Both the position numbers and the translations under genes were made by a program. From contig JAYFPO010000003.1 in assembly GCA_034927685.1 (NCBI GenBank), positions 1-64,000 of the forward strand: a stretch of 64,000 nt of DNA, given 5' to 3'. Of this stretch, positions 7,968 to 16,114 are shown in pieces. The stretch comes from RGIG3159 sp034927685 (GTDB lineage: Bacteria > Bacillota > Clostridia > Oscillospirales > Oscillospiraceae). The notes below the pieces were generated by a model. That model searched no databases. It was not told the DNA's origin and was given only the letters and a program-made list of their open reading frames with translations. The first letter of the stretch is position 1; each line of letters opens with the position of its first letter.

Positions 7968-8713
7968 AATTGAAAATGCATCACTCTCGTGCGACTTTTC
8001 CATCTTCAATGGGATAGGAATCAACCTGTGTATGATTTTGAATTCGCGCGCCAATCATGGGAACCGGCTGACGCTTCGTTTTCGATGTACCGTCCTGTCG
8101 CTCCAGAAGGAGATATCGCTTCAAGTTTCCTCGACGCGTCTTCCTCCAGCCTTGATCGCCATTCCTTCGCGAGGTTCCCTTTCTCCGTAGGCTTTGTTGC
8201 GCAAATGTCCTTTCCGGCTGCACCGGCCCTGCAAAACCTCGCCCCTAATGGTAGTTTTCTGGCAATCTGTGTTTAAAACATAGCTGGAAAATATTGACAA
8301 AATTTGATTTCAGGCATAATCTAGATTTAGGCTGGTTCCGGCGTCGCTGCGAAATCTGCCTGCCGTCCGGCTTTGAGGGACAGGACGGCTCTATGTATCT
8401 GTCATTTTGTAGAGATAAAACGCAACCTATCAATCGTTTGGCTCATATGTTATTGTTGCAGTTTTTATTACGTTGTTAAAAATCATTTAGAATATCAGTA
8501 TTTTGAGCTTCGAATCATCCGTATTTCAATCACGAAACAGTTCCGCTATTTCGAGTTTCCGCGTTTTCTGGACCGCCTTTTTTCTATTGCATTCATGAGT
8601 TCTTTGTCGAAATATTCCAATGCCTGAAATGTTTTTCTGCGTGGTTAAAATCGAAAAGACGATTTATTGGACTTGTGTGCTGATAAAATAAAGAGATTTA
8701 GGGGGAGAGAACT
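7968..8713. other. long non-coding or decayed interval (about 745 bp)
   Basis: No convincing gene is seen on either strand. Short open frames here lack ribosome sites and have erratic composition. Base composition falls markedly toward AT from about 8270 on. One promoter-like pair is present on the plus strand: TTGACA (8294-8299), 17 bases, TAATCT (8317-8322). Nothing recognisable lies behind it, so this could be the control region of a lost gene or an unrecognised RNA. The last bases hold the ribosome site AGGGGGAGAG of the lipoprotein gene. Confidence 0.5.
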
Positions 8714-9803
8714 ATGAAAAAGCAGATTACACTGTTGCTCGCCGCTGTGATGGCGGTCTCGCTGTGCGCTTGTGGTGAGACGAAGGAGGTTGCTTCTGTC
8801 ACGACAGCGGCAGCAACGACTGCACCGTTGTCTTTAAAAGAGTCTATGGAACCGCAAGGAACAGAGACAGACTCAGAAACGGCTATCACGTTAGATGAAA
8901 TAGCCTACGTGATTGAGGAAACATTAAATGGCGTTGACGGCATGACTGGTACGGTATCGAAAAATGATGACGGCTCTGGACTGATTGTGATATATAGTAT
9001 GGATCAGGTCGATATGGATTCTGGCGATCTTATCGCGCTGTATCAGGATGATTCTGACGCGTGGTCTAAGGTAACAGCGAGCACAGTGTCTATCGGGGAT
9101 TCAGTGGGAGATGCTGCGGCAGCGCATGGCTTTGGCGATATAGATGTTACGACAGCCCTTGTTGCAAAAAATAATACCGGGGATATTTTGGTGTTAGTGA
9201 GAAACGGAAAAATTGTGTTTGATTGCGTAACAGATGGGCCATTTTCATCTGATGATACAAGTTCAGAAGCGGACCCGGAAGAGATCAATCGAATTGACGC
9301 AAGGTCTGGACCAGATGAAAAAGAAAATGAGACATCAGCCACTCAAAATCCAGTGCAAACGCAAGCTCAGGTGTCCTCGGAGAAACGAAATGCGCTATCA
9401 AAGGCAAACAGCTACCTTTCTTCTATGTCATTTTCATACTCTGGGCTTATTGATCAACTTGAGTATGAGAAATTTTCAACCGAGGACGCTACCTACGCTG
9501 CGGACAACTGCGGTGCGGACTGGGATGCGCAAGCTCTTGCGCAAGCAAAGAGCTATTTGGACACCGCCCCATTTTCGCATGATGGTCCTGATTGATCAAC
9601 TTGAGTATGAAGGATTCACAAACAGCCAAGCTACATATGGCGCAGACAACTGCAACGCAGACTGGAATGAGCAGGCCGCCAAGTCGGCGGAGAACTATCT
9701 TGACATCATGAGTTTTTCTAGGGATGAACTGATCGGGCAGCTTCAATATGAGGGGTACACCTACGAACAGGCGGTATATGGAGCAACCAAATCCGGATAT
9801 TAA
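8714..9803 (+). pseudogene. Ltp-family lipoprotein with tandem C-terminal repeats, frameshifted
   Basis: The gene encodes a secreted lipoprotein with lipobox LCAC (Cys20). A Thr/Ser linker follows, then a globular region of about 140 residues. The end consists of three tandem copies of a roughly 45-residue module ending in patterns like LIDQLEYEGF-ATYGADNCNADW, which I recognise as the Ltp/host-cell-surface lipoprotein repeat (PF07553-like). Reading frame 1 stops at 9595 inside repeat two. A single extra C at 9587/9588 shifts the frame; after removing it, repeats two and three continue perfectly to 9803. Ltp proteins of phages block DNA injection by other phages, and chromosomal relatives are of unknown role. 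The break is either a real mutation or a sequencing error. Confidence 0.8.
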
Positions 9804-9949
9804 AAAGCCCAAAGTGCAAAGCTCGAGATTGTTGTGTGCAAGAGCAATGACAGCAACAGAGACAGCCACAGGATAACACTTTTCTATTTTTATTCAATTC
9901 TGATTAATTTGCTTGATTGATCAACATCCAGCAATTCAAATGGATACAA

Positions 9950-9994
9950 AAAAATCCGGGAACTACCGATCTAAACGGTAATTCCCGGATTTTT
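9950..9994. terminator. bidirectional terminator between lipoprotein gene and tRNA-Ser
   Basis: An A-rich flank, ATCCGGGAAcTACCG, a short loop, CGGTAaTTCCCGGAT and T5. The stem is flanked by A-run and T-run, so it can stop both the plus-strand lipoprotein transcript and the minus-strand tRNA transcript. Confidence 0.8.
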
Positions 9995-10085
9995 GGCGGA
10001 GTGAGAGGGATTTGAACCCTCGCGCGCTTTTTAAACGCCTACTCCCTTAGCAGGGGAGCCCCTTCGGCCGCTTGGGTATCACTCC
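9994..10085 (-). tRNA. tRNA-Ser(GCU)
   Basis: Minus-strand class II tRNA. The acceptor GGAGTGA (10085-10079) pairs with TCACTCC (10004-9998), with discriminator G and an encoded CCA at 9996-9994. The anticodon loop CTGCTAA gives anticodon GCU. A long variable arm and a T-arm GAGGGTTCAAATCCCTC are present. Confidence 0.95.
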
Positions 10086-10121
10086 GAATCAAAACTGCAA
10101 TCACAAATTTTTTGGAAAGAA

Positions 10122-10210
10122 TGGCGGAGAGAGTGGGATTCGAACCCACGGCCCGTTGCCGGGTCACTGGTTTTCAAGACCAGCTCCATAAACCGCTCGG
10201 ACATCTCTCC
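10122..10210 (-). tRNA. tRNA-Ser(UGA)
   Basis: Minus-strand class II tRNA. The acceptor GGAGAGA (10210-10204) pairs with TCTCTCC, followed by discriminator G and encoded CCA at 10124-10122. The anticodon loop CTTGAAA gives UGA. It has the long variable arm typical of serine tRNAs and lies 36 bases upstream of tRNA-Ser(GCU), probably on the same transcript. Confidence 0.96.
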
Positions 10211-10293
10211 AAACCAGCTTCCAGCGACGGCTGTTATTTTATCACGTCGTCTTTTTTTTGTCAATACTGAAAAGTCGTTTCCTCGCAAGGCGG

Positions 10294-10322
10294 TTGCAGT
10301 TGCCGGCAAAAGGTGCTATACT
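10294..10322 (+). promoter_or_regulatory. promoter of the COG0523 gene pair
   Basis: TTGCAG (10294-10299), 17 bases, TATACT (10317-10322), giving a leader of about 28 bases to the ATG at 10357. Confidence 0.55.
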
Positions 10323-10356
10323 AATAGCACAAATTTCTGATACGAAGGTGCAATTT

Positions 10357-11499
10357 ATGACTAGAATCGATATTTTCTCCGGATTTCTCGGCGCCGGCAA
10401 GACGACCCTCATTAAAAAATTGATTGCGGAAGCCTATCAGGGCGAAAAACTGGTGCTGATCGAAAACGAATTCGGCGAAATTGGTATCGATGGCGGATTC
10501 CTGCAGGATGCTGGCGTCCAAATCACGGAGATGAACTCCGGCTGCATCTGCTGCTCCCTGGTGGGTGACTTCGGCCGTGCGCTCGAAAAGGTCATCGCGG
10601 AGTATCACCCGGACCGCATTCTGATTGAGCCATCCGGCGTCGGTAAGCTATCCGACGTCATGGCGGCGGTTCTGCGGCTGGATGACAAGGAGATTCAGGT
10701 CGGCAGTCTGGTGGCCGTGGCCGATGCCGGCAAGTGCAAGCTCTATATGAAGAACTTCGGCGAGTTCTACAACAACCAGATTGAGACGGCAACGGCGATC
10801 ATCCTCAGCCGGACCGACGCCATTTCCGAGGAAAAGCTGCAGGCTTGCGTGGAACTGATCCGTGCCCATAACGACCACGCGACCATCATCACAACCCCCT
10901 GGCCCGAGCTGACCGGCGAACAGATCCGCGACGCCATTGAGCAGGCAGATACGCTGCACGACGCGCTGGAGGCCCTGCGGCAGCAGCATGAGGAAGCGCA
11001 CGATGACGACCATTGCTGCTGCGAACATGAGCATCACCACGACGAGGGCGACGAGCACGAGCATCACCACGACGAGGACGACGAGCACCATCATCACCAC
11101 GACGAGGACGACGAGCACGAGCATCACCACGACGAGGACGGCGAGCACCACCATCACCACGACGAGGACGGCGAGCACGAGCATCACCACGATGGGGACG
11201 ACGAGCACCATCATCACCACCATGCCGACGAGGTGTTCACCAGTTGGGGCGTGGAAACGCCGAAAAAGTTCACCATGGGCGAAGTCGAGGACTGCCTGAA
11301 AGTGCTGGACCATGCGGAGCAATATGGCGTCGTGCTGCGCGCCAAGGGCATCGTGCCCGGTGTGGGCGGCTGGATTCACTTTGACTATGTGCCTGGGGAG
11401 GCCGACGTGCGCACCGGCGGTCCGTCGGTGACGGGAAGACTCTGCGTCATCGGGTCCAAGCTGAATGAGGACGCCCTGCGGCGGCTCTTCGGCGTGTAA
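10357..11499 (+). CDS. COG0523 (CobW/G3E) GTPase with His/Asp/Glu-rich metal-binding array
   Basis: 380 residues. The G3E GTPase domain has P-loop GFLGAGKTT at about residues 9-17 and the metal-binding CICC at 63-66. A highly acidic, histidine-rich insertion follows (about residues 209-295), made of seven 10-residue units alternating HEHHHDExDE and HHHHHDExDE. A CobW C-terminal domain closes the protein. Family members deliver or store zinc, cobalt or nickel, and the His array suggests metal storage or buffering. The ATG at 10357 has GAAGG upstream. The second COG0523 gene starts 12 bases after its stop. The metal specificity is unknown. Confidence 0.93.
   Translation: MTRIDIFSGFLGAGKTTLIKKLIAEAYQGEKLVLIENEFGEIGIDGGFLQDAGVQITEMNSGCICCSLVGDFGRALEKVIAEYHPDRILIEPSGVGKLSDVMAAVLRLDDKEIQVGSLVAVADAGKCKLYMKNFGEFYNNQIETATAIILSRTDAISEEKLQACVELIRAHNDHATIITTPWPELTGEQIRDAIEQADTLHDALEALRQQHEEAHDDDHCCCEHEHHHDEGDEHEHHHDEDDEHHHHHDEDDEHEHHHDEDGEHHHHHDEDGEHEHHHDGDDEHHHHHHADEVFTSWGVETPKKFTMGEVEDCLKVLDHAEQYGVVLRAKGIVPGVGGWIHFDYVPGEADVRTGGPSVTGRLCVIGSKLNEDALRRLFGV
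11026..11205 (+). repeat. 30-bp tandem repeat encoding the His-rich array
   Basis: Six full 30-bp units with a degenerate seventh to about 11232. They follow the pattern CAC-GAG-CAT-CAC-CAC-GAC-GAG-GAC-GAC-GAG with CAC/CAT and GAC/GGC variants. Alternate units resemble each other most, so the array probably grew by duplicating a 60-bp pair. Copy number could vary between strains. Confidence 0.85.
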
Positions 11500-11511
11500 T
11501 CGAGGTGTGCC

Positions 11512-12450
11512 ATGTCTATCCCAGTCTATACTTTTACTGGATTCCTGGAAGCCGGTAAAACGAAATTTATTCAGGAAACCCTGGAAGATCCGCGGTTCAA
11601 CGCGGGCGAACGGACGCTGCTTCTCGTCTGCGAAGAAGGCGAGGCGGAATACGACCTCTCCCGCTATCCGCATCAGGACGTCTATCTGGAGGTGCTGGAG
11701 GACACGGAGACCGTGACCACCCAGCAGCTTACGCAGCTTCTGCAGAAGCACCGCGCCGAGCGGGTCGTGCTGGAGCTCAACGGAATGCAGCTCGTCGGAG
11801 ACTTCTACCAGAAGATGCCCCGGGACTGGGCCATCGCGCAGGAGGTCACGTTCGCCGACGCTCGCTCCATTCTCCAGTATAACGCAAATATGCGCTCACT
11901 GGTGGTGGACAAGCTGCAGGGCTGCGAAATGGTGGTGTTCAACCGGGTGCCTGTGGGGAGCGACACGCTTCCGCTGCATAAGTTGGCCCGCGCGCTGAAC
12001 CGGCGGGTCGATATCGTCTACGACTACCAGGACGGCTCTACGGTTTTCGACGAATTGGAGGACCCGCTTCCCTTTGATCTGGGCGCCCCGGTGGTGGAGG
12101 TCGGCGACGAAGACTATGCCCTCTTCTATCGCGACATCACGGAAGAACCCAAAAAATACGATAAAAAGACGGTCCGTTTTCTGGCCCAGGTGGCAAAGCT
12201 GCGCCGCGACAAGGACGGCATGTTCGCGCCGGGCCGGTTCGTCATGACCTGCTGTGAGGCGGACATTTCCTTCATGGGAATCCCCTGCCGGTACGAGCAG
12301 GCAGCGGCGCTGAAATCCAGAGACTGGGTGCGGGTGACCGCCCGGGTGGACGTGCGCTTTCATACGCTCTATAAGGGTGTCGGTCCCCTGCTGACCGCCG
12401 TCTCCGTGGAGCCGGCTTCCCCGGCGGCACGGGAGGTCGCCACCTTCTGA
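11512..12450 (+). CDS. CobW-like P-loop GTPase fused to a DUF1980-like C-terminal domain
   Basis: 312 residues. The N-terminal half has a G3E-type P-loop, TGFLEAGKTKF at about residues 9-19, but no CxCC motif. The nucleotide-binding part is short. The C-terminal half (about 200-305) carries GRFVMTCCEADISFMGIPC and DWVRVTARV. I recognise these as resembling the C-terminal domain of the DUF1980/TIGR03943 (YcgQ) family. That family usually pairs with a permease and often neighbours COG0523 genes. The ATG has GAGGTG upstream. A role in metal trafficking with the preceding gene is likely but inferred. The cysteine pair in MTCCEAD may be a metal site. Confidence 0.75.
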   Translation: MSIPVYTFTGFLEAGKTKFIQETLEDPRFNAGERTLLLVCEEGEAEYDLSRYPHQDVYLEVLEDTETVTTQQLTQLLQKHRAERVVLELNGMQLVGDFYQKMPRDWAIAQEVTFADARSILQYNANMRSLVVDKLQGCEMVVFNRVPVGSDTLPLHKLARALNRRVDIVYDYQDGSTVFDELEDPLPFDLGAPVVEVGDEDYALFYRDITEEPKKYDKKTVRFLAQVAKLRRDKDGMFAPGRFVMTCCEADISFMGIPCRYEQAAALKSRDWVRVTARVDVRFHTLYKGVGPLLTAVSVEPASPAAREVATF

Positions 12451-12500
12451 CCGTCTGCGCGGACGGCGTGTTTTTGTATCACTGAAATCCTTGCCTCCGG

Positions 12501-12529
12501 TTGTTTTCGGCGGCGAGATATGCTATCAT
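12501..12529 (+). promoter_or_regulatory. probable promoter of pepF-xpt
   Basis: TTGTTT (12501-12506), 17 bases, TATCAT (12524-12529), 28 bases ahead of the pepF start codon. Confidence 0.45.
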
Positions 12530-12556
12530 GAAGCAAACGAATAAGGAGGAAAGTTC

Positions 12557-14356
12557 ATGGGAAAACGGATTCCTGAGCGCAGCGAACTGATCGAACGTGA
12601 CAAATGGGCCATTCAGGATATCTACATGAGCGACGAGGCTTGGGAGACGGACCGAGCAGCCACGGCGGAGCTCGTCAGTCAGGCGGCGGGCTATGCCGGA
12701 TGCCTGGGAGAAAGCGCGGGGACGCTGCTTGCCTACCTGCGGCTGTACGACGAGCTCGGCAGTCATCTGGACAGCCTCATCAACTATGCCCAGCGCAAAT
12801 CCGACGAGGATACCCGGGTCGCCGCCTACCAAGCCATGGTTGCCAAGGTCATGACCCTCTATGTGGAGGCGCAGACCGCCGTTTCCTTTGAGACACCGGA
12901 AATCCTCCTGCTCGGCGAGGAGACACTGGAACGCTTCTATGCGGAGGAACCGGCCCTCACGCTGTACCGCCGCCGCCTCTTCAACATTCTGCGCGCCAGA
13001 GACCATGTGCTCTCCGACGCCGAGGAAAAGCTTCTGGCCGCCGCCGGGGAGATGGCAAACGCGCCGGACTCCATCTATTCCATGTTCGCCGACGCCGACA
13101 TCCAGTTCCCCGATGCCGTGGACGGCAAGGGCGAAACGCACGTCCTGACGCAGGGCACCTTTGTGCGCTGCGAGGAATCTCCAGACCGCGCGCTGCGGAA
13201 ATCCGCCTACGAAAACCTTTATCACACCTTTGGAACCTACAAAAACACCGTCGCGTCCGTGCTGAACGCGCAGGTCAAGCAGCTTGAGTTCTACTCCCGG
13301 GCCAGAAAGTACGAGTCCTCGCTCCACGCGGCGCTGGACGGTACCCATGTGCCGGTATCGGTTTACCATAATCTGATTGACGCGGTCCACCAGAACATGG
13401 ACAAGATGTACCGCTATGTCGCGCTGCGAAAAAAGCTGCTGGGAGTCGACGAGCTGCACTTTTACGATATCTACACGCCGCTCGTGCAGGACGCCGCCGT
13501 AGAAATTCCCTATGAGCAGGCGAAAGCGACGGTCTATGACGCGCTTGCGCCGATGGGCGAGCGCTACCGTGCGATCCTGAAAGAGGGCTTCGAGCACCGC
13601 TGGATTGACGTCTACCAAAATCAGGGCAAGCGCAGCGGCGCCTATTCCGCCGGGGCGGTGGTTCATCCCTTTGTGCTGATGAATTTTAACGGCAATCTGG
13701 ACAGTCAGTTCACGCTGGCCCACGAGATGGGCCATGCACTGCACTCCTACCTCTCCAACCAGAACCAGCCGCAGGTCTACCGTGAGTATGTGATCTTCGT
13801 CGCCGAGGTGGCCTCTACCTGCAACGAGGCGCTGCTCATGCAGCATCTGCTGGCCAGGACCACCGGGAAGAAGGAGCGCGCCTACCTCATCAACCACTTT
13901 CTGGAGCAGTTCAAGAGCACACTGTACCGGCAGACCATGTTTGCCGAGTTCGAGCTGAAGCTCGGCGAGCTGTCCGCCCAGGGCGTTGCGCTGACGGCGG
14001 AAAAGCTCTGCGAGGTCTATGGGGACCTCAACCGCCTGTACTTTGGAGACGGCATCGTGGTGGATGCCGAGATCGCCATGGAGTGGGCCAGAATCCCCCA
14101 TTTCTACTACAATTACTATGTGTTCCAGTACGCCACCGGCTACGCCGCCGCCATCGCGCTGTCCCGGCGGATTCTGCAGGAGGGAGAGTCCGCCGTTCAG
14201 GACTACCTGCACTTTCTCTCCGGTGGCTGCAGCCAGGACCCCATTGACCTTTTGAAGGGCGCCGGGGTGGATATGACGACGGCGGAGCCTGTCAATCAGG
14301 CGCTGCAGCTCTTTGGCTCGCTGCTGGATGAAATGGAAAAGCTGATGGAGGACTGA
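12557..14356 (+). CDS. pepF: oligoendopeptidase F (M3 family)
   Basis: 599 residues, the usual length of PepF. The zinc site is AHEMGHALHS (HExxH at about residues 388-392), with the third ligand Glu about 30 residues later in the family pattern. It cleaves short peptides in the cytoplasm, often those taken up by oligopeptide permeases. The ATG at 12557 is preceded by AAGGAGGAAAG. The xpt start lies five bases after its stop, so the two are probably cotranscribed. Confidence 0.95.
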   Translation: MGKRIPERSELIERDKWAIQDIYMSDEAWETDRAATAELVSQAAGYAGCLGESAGTLLAYLRLYDELGSHLDSLINYAQRKSDEDTRVAAYQAMVAKVMTLYVEAQTAVSFETPEILLLGEETLERFYAEEPALTLYRRRLFNILRARDHVLSDAEEKLLAAAGEMANAPDSIYSMFADADIQFPDAVDGKGETHVLTQGTFVRCEESPDRALRKSAYENLYHTFGTYKNTVASVLNAQVKQLEFYSRARKYESSLHAALDGTHVPVSVYHNLIDAVHQNMDKMYRYVALRKKLLGVDELHFYDIYTPLVQDAAVEIPYEQAKATVYDALAPMGERYRAILKEGFEHRWIDVYQNQGKRSGAYSAGAVVHPFVLMNFNGNLDSQFTLAHEMGHALHSYLSNQNQPQVYREYVIFVAEVASTCNEALLMQHLLARTTGKKERAYLINHFLEQFKSTLYRQTMFAEFELKLGELSAQGVALTAEKLCEVYGDLNRLYFGDGIVVDAEIAMEWARIPHFYYNYYVFQYATGYAAAIALSRRILQEGESAVQDYLHFLSGGCSQDPIDLLKGAGVDMTTAEPVNQALQLFGSLLDEMEKLMED

Positions 14357-14360
14357 ATTC

Positions 14361-14939
14361 ATGGAGTTTCTGAAAGAGAAAATTCGCCAGGAGGGCATTG
14401 TACGTCCTGGAAATATCCTGATGATCAACAGCTTTCTGAACCATCAGGTAGATATCCGCCTGATGCAGGAGCTCGGAAAGGAATTCCACCGCCGCTTTGC
14501 CGGCGTGGAGATCAACAAGATTTTTACCATTGAGGCCTCCGGCATTGGCATTGCCGCCATCGCAGCCCAGTACTTCGACTGCAATCTGGTCTTTGCCAAG
14601 AAATCCACCGCCACCAACGTGGGCGACAACGTTTACTGCGCTACCATCCATTCCTTCACGCACAACCGGGACAACAACGTCATTGTGGACAAACGCTTTC
14701 TGCGTCCGGAAGATAAGATTTTGATTATCGACGATTTTCTGGCCAACGGCAAAGCGCTGGACGGTCTCTGCTCCATCATTGCGCAGGCCGGTGCACAGCT
14801 TCAGGGCATCGGCATTGTGGTAGAGAAGGGTTTTCAGGGCGCCGGCGACCACTACCGCGCCGCCGGAATCAAGCTGGAATCCCTGGCCATTGTGGAGAGC
14901 ATGAACGCGGAGACCGGTGAGATCGTGTTCCGCCCATGA
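14361..14939 (+). CDS. xpt: xanthine phosphoribosyltransferase
   Basis: 192 residues. The PRPP-binding motif is ILIIDDFLANGKAL at about residues 124-137. The N-terminus MEFLKEKI-RQEGIV and the NSFLNHQVD segment are typical of Xpt, which converts xanthine and PRPP to XMP in purine salvage. No purine riboswitch is seen upstream because the gene is tucked behind pepF. GGAGG lies about 10 bases before the ATG. Confidence 0.95.
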   Translation: MEFLKEKIRQEGIVRPGNILMINSFLNHQVDIRLMQELGKEFHRRFAGVEINKIFTIEASGIGIAAIAAQYFDCNLVFAKKSTATNVGDNVYCATIHSFTHNRDNNVIVDKRFLRPEDKILIIDDFLANGKALDGLCSIIAQAGAQLQGIGIVVEKGFQGAGDHYRAAGIKLESLAIVESMNAETGEIVFRP

Positions 14940-15172
14940 AGGAAATTTTTCTGCCGACGCGGCACAGCTTTGAAAATGGGAACACCTTTTCCGGCTCCTG
15001 CGGGCCACTCCGATTTTTTCTGAAGCCAGCGGATGGCGTAATCACAGCGGAACTTTGGCACGGCCTGTTCTGCCGGGAGAAAAGTGAACTTGAGCGGACG
15101 GAATCGTTTCCTTTGACCGATGAGGGCATCGACGCGCTTCGCAGCTTCCTGACGGCGCAGATCGGCGCGTAG
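14936..15172 (+). CDS. small coupled protein of unknown function (78 aa)
   Basis: The ATG overlaps the xpt stop as ATGA, and the frame runs 78 codons with the same codon bias as its neighbours. The product starts MKEIFLPTRHSFENGNTF and contains GPLRFFLKPADG and an ELERTESFPLTDEGID stretch. It has no signal peptide or membrane segment. I do not recognise a family. The tight coupling argues for a real gene despite a weak ribosome site. Confidence 0.55.
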   Translation: MKEIFLPTRHSFENGNTFSGSCGPLRFFLKPADGVITAELWHGLFCREKSELERTESFPLTDEGIDALRSFLTAQIGA

Positions 15173-15253
15173 GCCGGAGGTGTGGCCGAAGAGATCTGCG
15201 GCGTAAGCCCTTTCTCCGGCCACTGTGATGATTGGCTGCACGCTGGATCGGGT

Positions 15254-15375
15254 CGGGCTGTCAAAAAATTGCGATCGAGTGAAGACTCGGGCCTTACACA
15301 GTTTGTATCAAGCGCAATACTTGAACAGTATCTTGTAGGGAACGATCTTGACCGTTCCGTTTTGTGACAGTCCCG
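15254..15375. repeat. MITE-like element with imperfect terminal inverted repeats
   Basis: The left end CGGGCTGTCAAAAAA (15254-15268) pairs with the right end TTTTGTGACAGTCCCG (15360-15375; inverse CGGGACTGTCACAAAA), with one indel and one mismatch. The interior is non-coding and holds a hairpin GGAACG-atcttgac-CGTTCC near 15339-15356 that could act as a weak terminator. The CTGTCA(A/C)AAA core recurs at the hairpins bounding the island at 58189-63336. Confidence 0.4.
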
Positions 15376-15439
15376 GCCCGTTTCTTTGATACCCTCCGGT
15401 GCGCGGCAGCGTGCCGGAACCGCGAGGGAGGGCTTCGGC

Positions 15440-16105
15440 ATGATAGCCGCGAACAGCATCTGTTTTTCCTATGGAACGCATCGGATTCTGGATCATTTAA
15501 CCGTTTCTGCGGAAAACGGGACGTGCGTCGTCCTTGCCGGACCCAACGGCTCCGGTAAATCCACGGCCATTTCTATTCTCGCAGGCGTGCTGCGCCCGGA
15601 CGCGGGCAGCATTTCCGCTTGCGGTAACGTCGGCTACTCACCCCAGGGAACGACGCTGTTTGAGGACCTGACGGTCGGCGATAATCTCCGCTTCTTTGCA
15701 AAGCTGGCAGGCTGCCATGTGCCAAAGCGGCTTCCCTTCGGCGTAGAGGCCCGGGCGGACCTCCGCGTCTCCCGCCTGTCGCTCGGAATGAAGCGCCAGG
15801 TCAGCATTGCCTGCGCACTCCTGGGCAACCCGGAAAATGTGCTGCTCGACGAGCCCTGTGCCTCGCTGGACGTGGACTACCGGGAGGAGCTTGAGGCGCT
15901 GGTATTGCGCCTGAAGGCGGAGGGGCGCGCCGTACTCTATGTGGGCCACGACCCAAATGAGTTTGTACGCTTCTGCGACAGGCTGGTGTTCCTCGGGCAG
16001 CAGCCTGAAACCTTCCGCCGGGAGGAACTGGCGGGCGTCCCTGACGACCAGGCGCATTTTTGCGAAAGCTACCGGGCTTTATTCCGAACGATAAATAGAA
16101 AGTGA
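15440..16105 (+). CDS. ABC transporter ATP-binding protein (exporter type)
   Basis: 221 residues. Walker A is GPNGSGKST at about residues 35-43. The signature is LSLGMKRQ rather than LSGGQ, and Walker B is VLLDEPCASLD. The short length and missing Q-loop insertions fit a CcmA/ABC-2 type exporter ATPase. The ATG at 15440 lies behind GGGAGG; an upstream in-frame ATG (15386) was rejected. It leads a four-gene unit with an anchored unknown protein and two ABC-2 permeases. Confidence 0.92.
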   Translation: MIAANSICFSYGTHRILDHLTVSAENGTCVVLAGPNGSGKSTAISILAGVLRPDAGSISACGNVGYSPQGTTLFEDLTVGDNLRFFAKLAGCHVPKRLPFGVEARADLRVSRLSLGMKRQVSIACALLGNPENVLLDEPCASLDVDYREELEALVLRLKAEGRAVLYVGHDPNEFVRFCDRLVFLGQQPETFRREELAGVPDDQAHFCESYRALFRTINRK

Positions 16106-16114
16106 GAAAGAGAA

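Noticed and set aside
11026..11232. CRISPR-like array
   Set aside because: Units are contiguous 30-bp codon-based repeats without spacers inside a coding frame, so they are protein repeats.
12479..14428. Minus-strand ORF of 649 codons opposite pepF
   Set aside because: PepF with HExxH is certain on the plus strand; the opposite frame has no recognisable domain.
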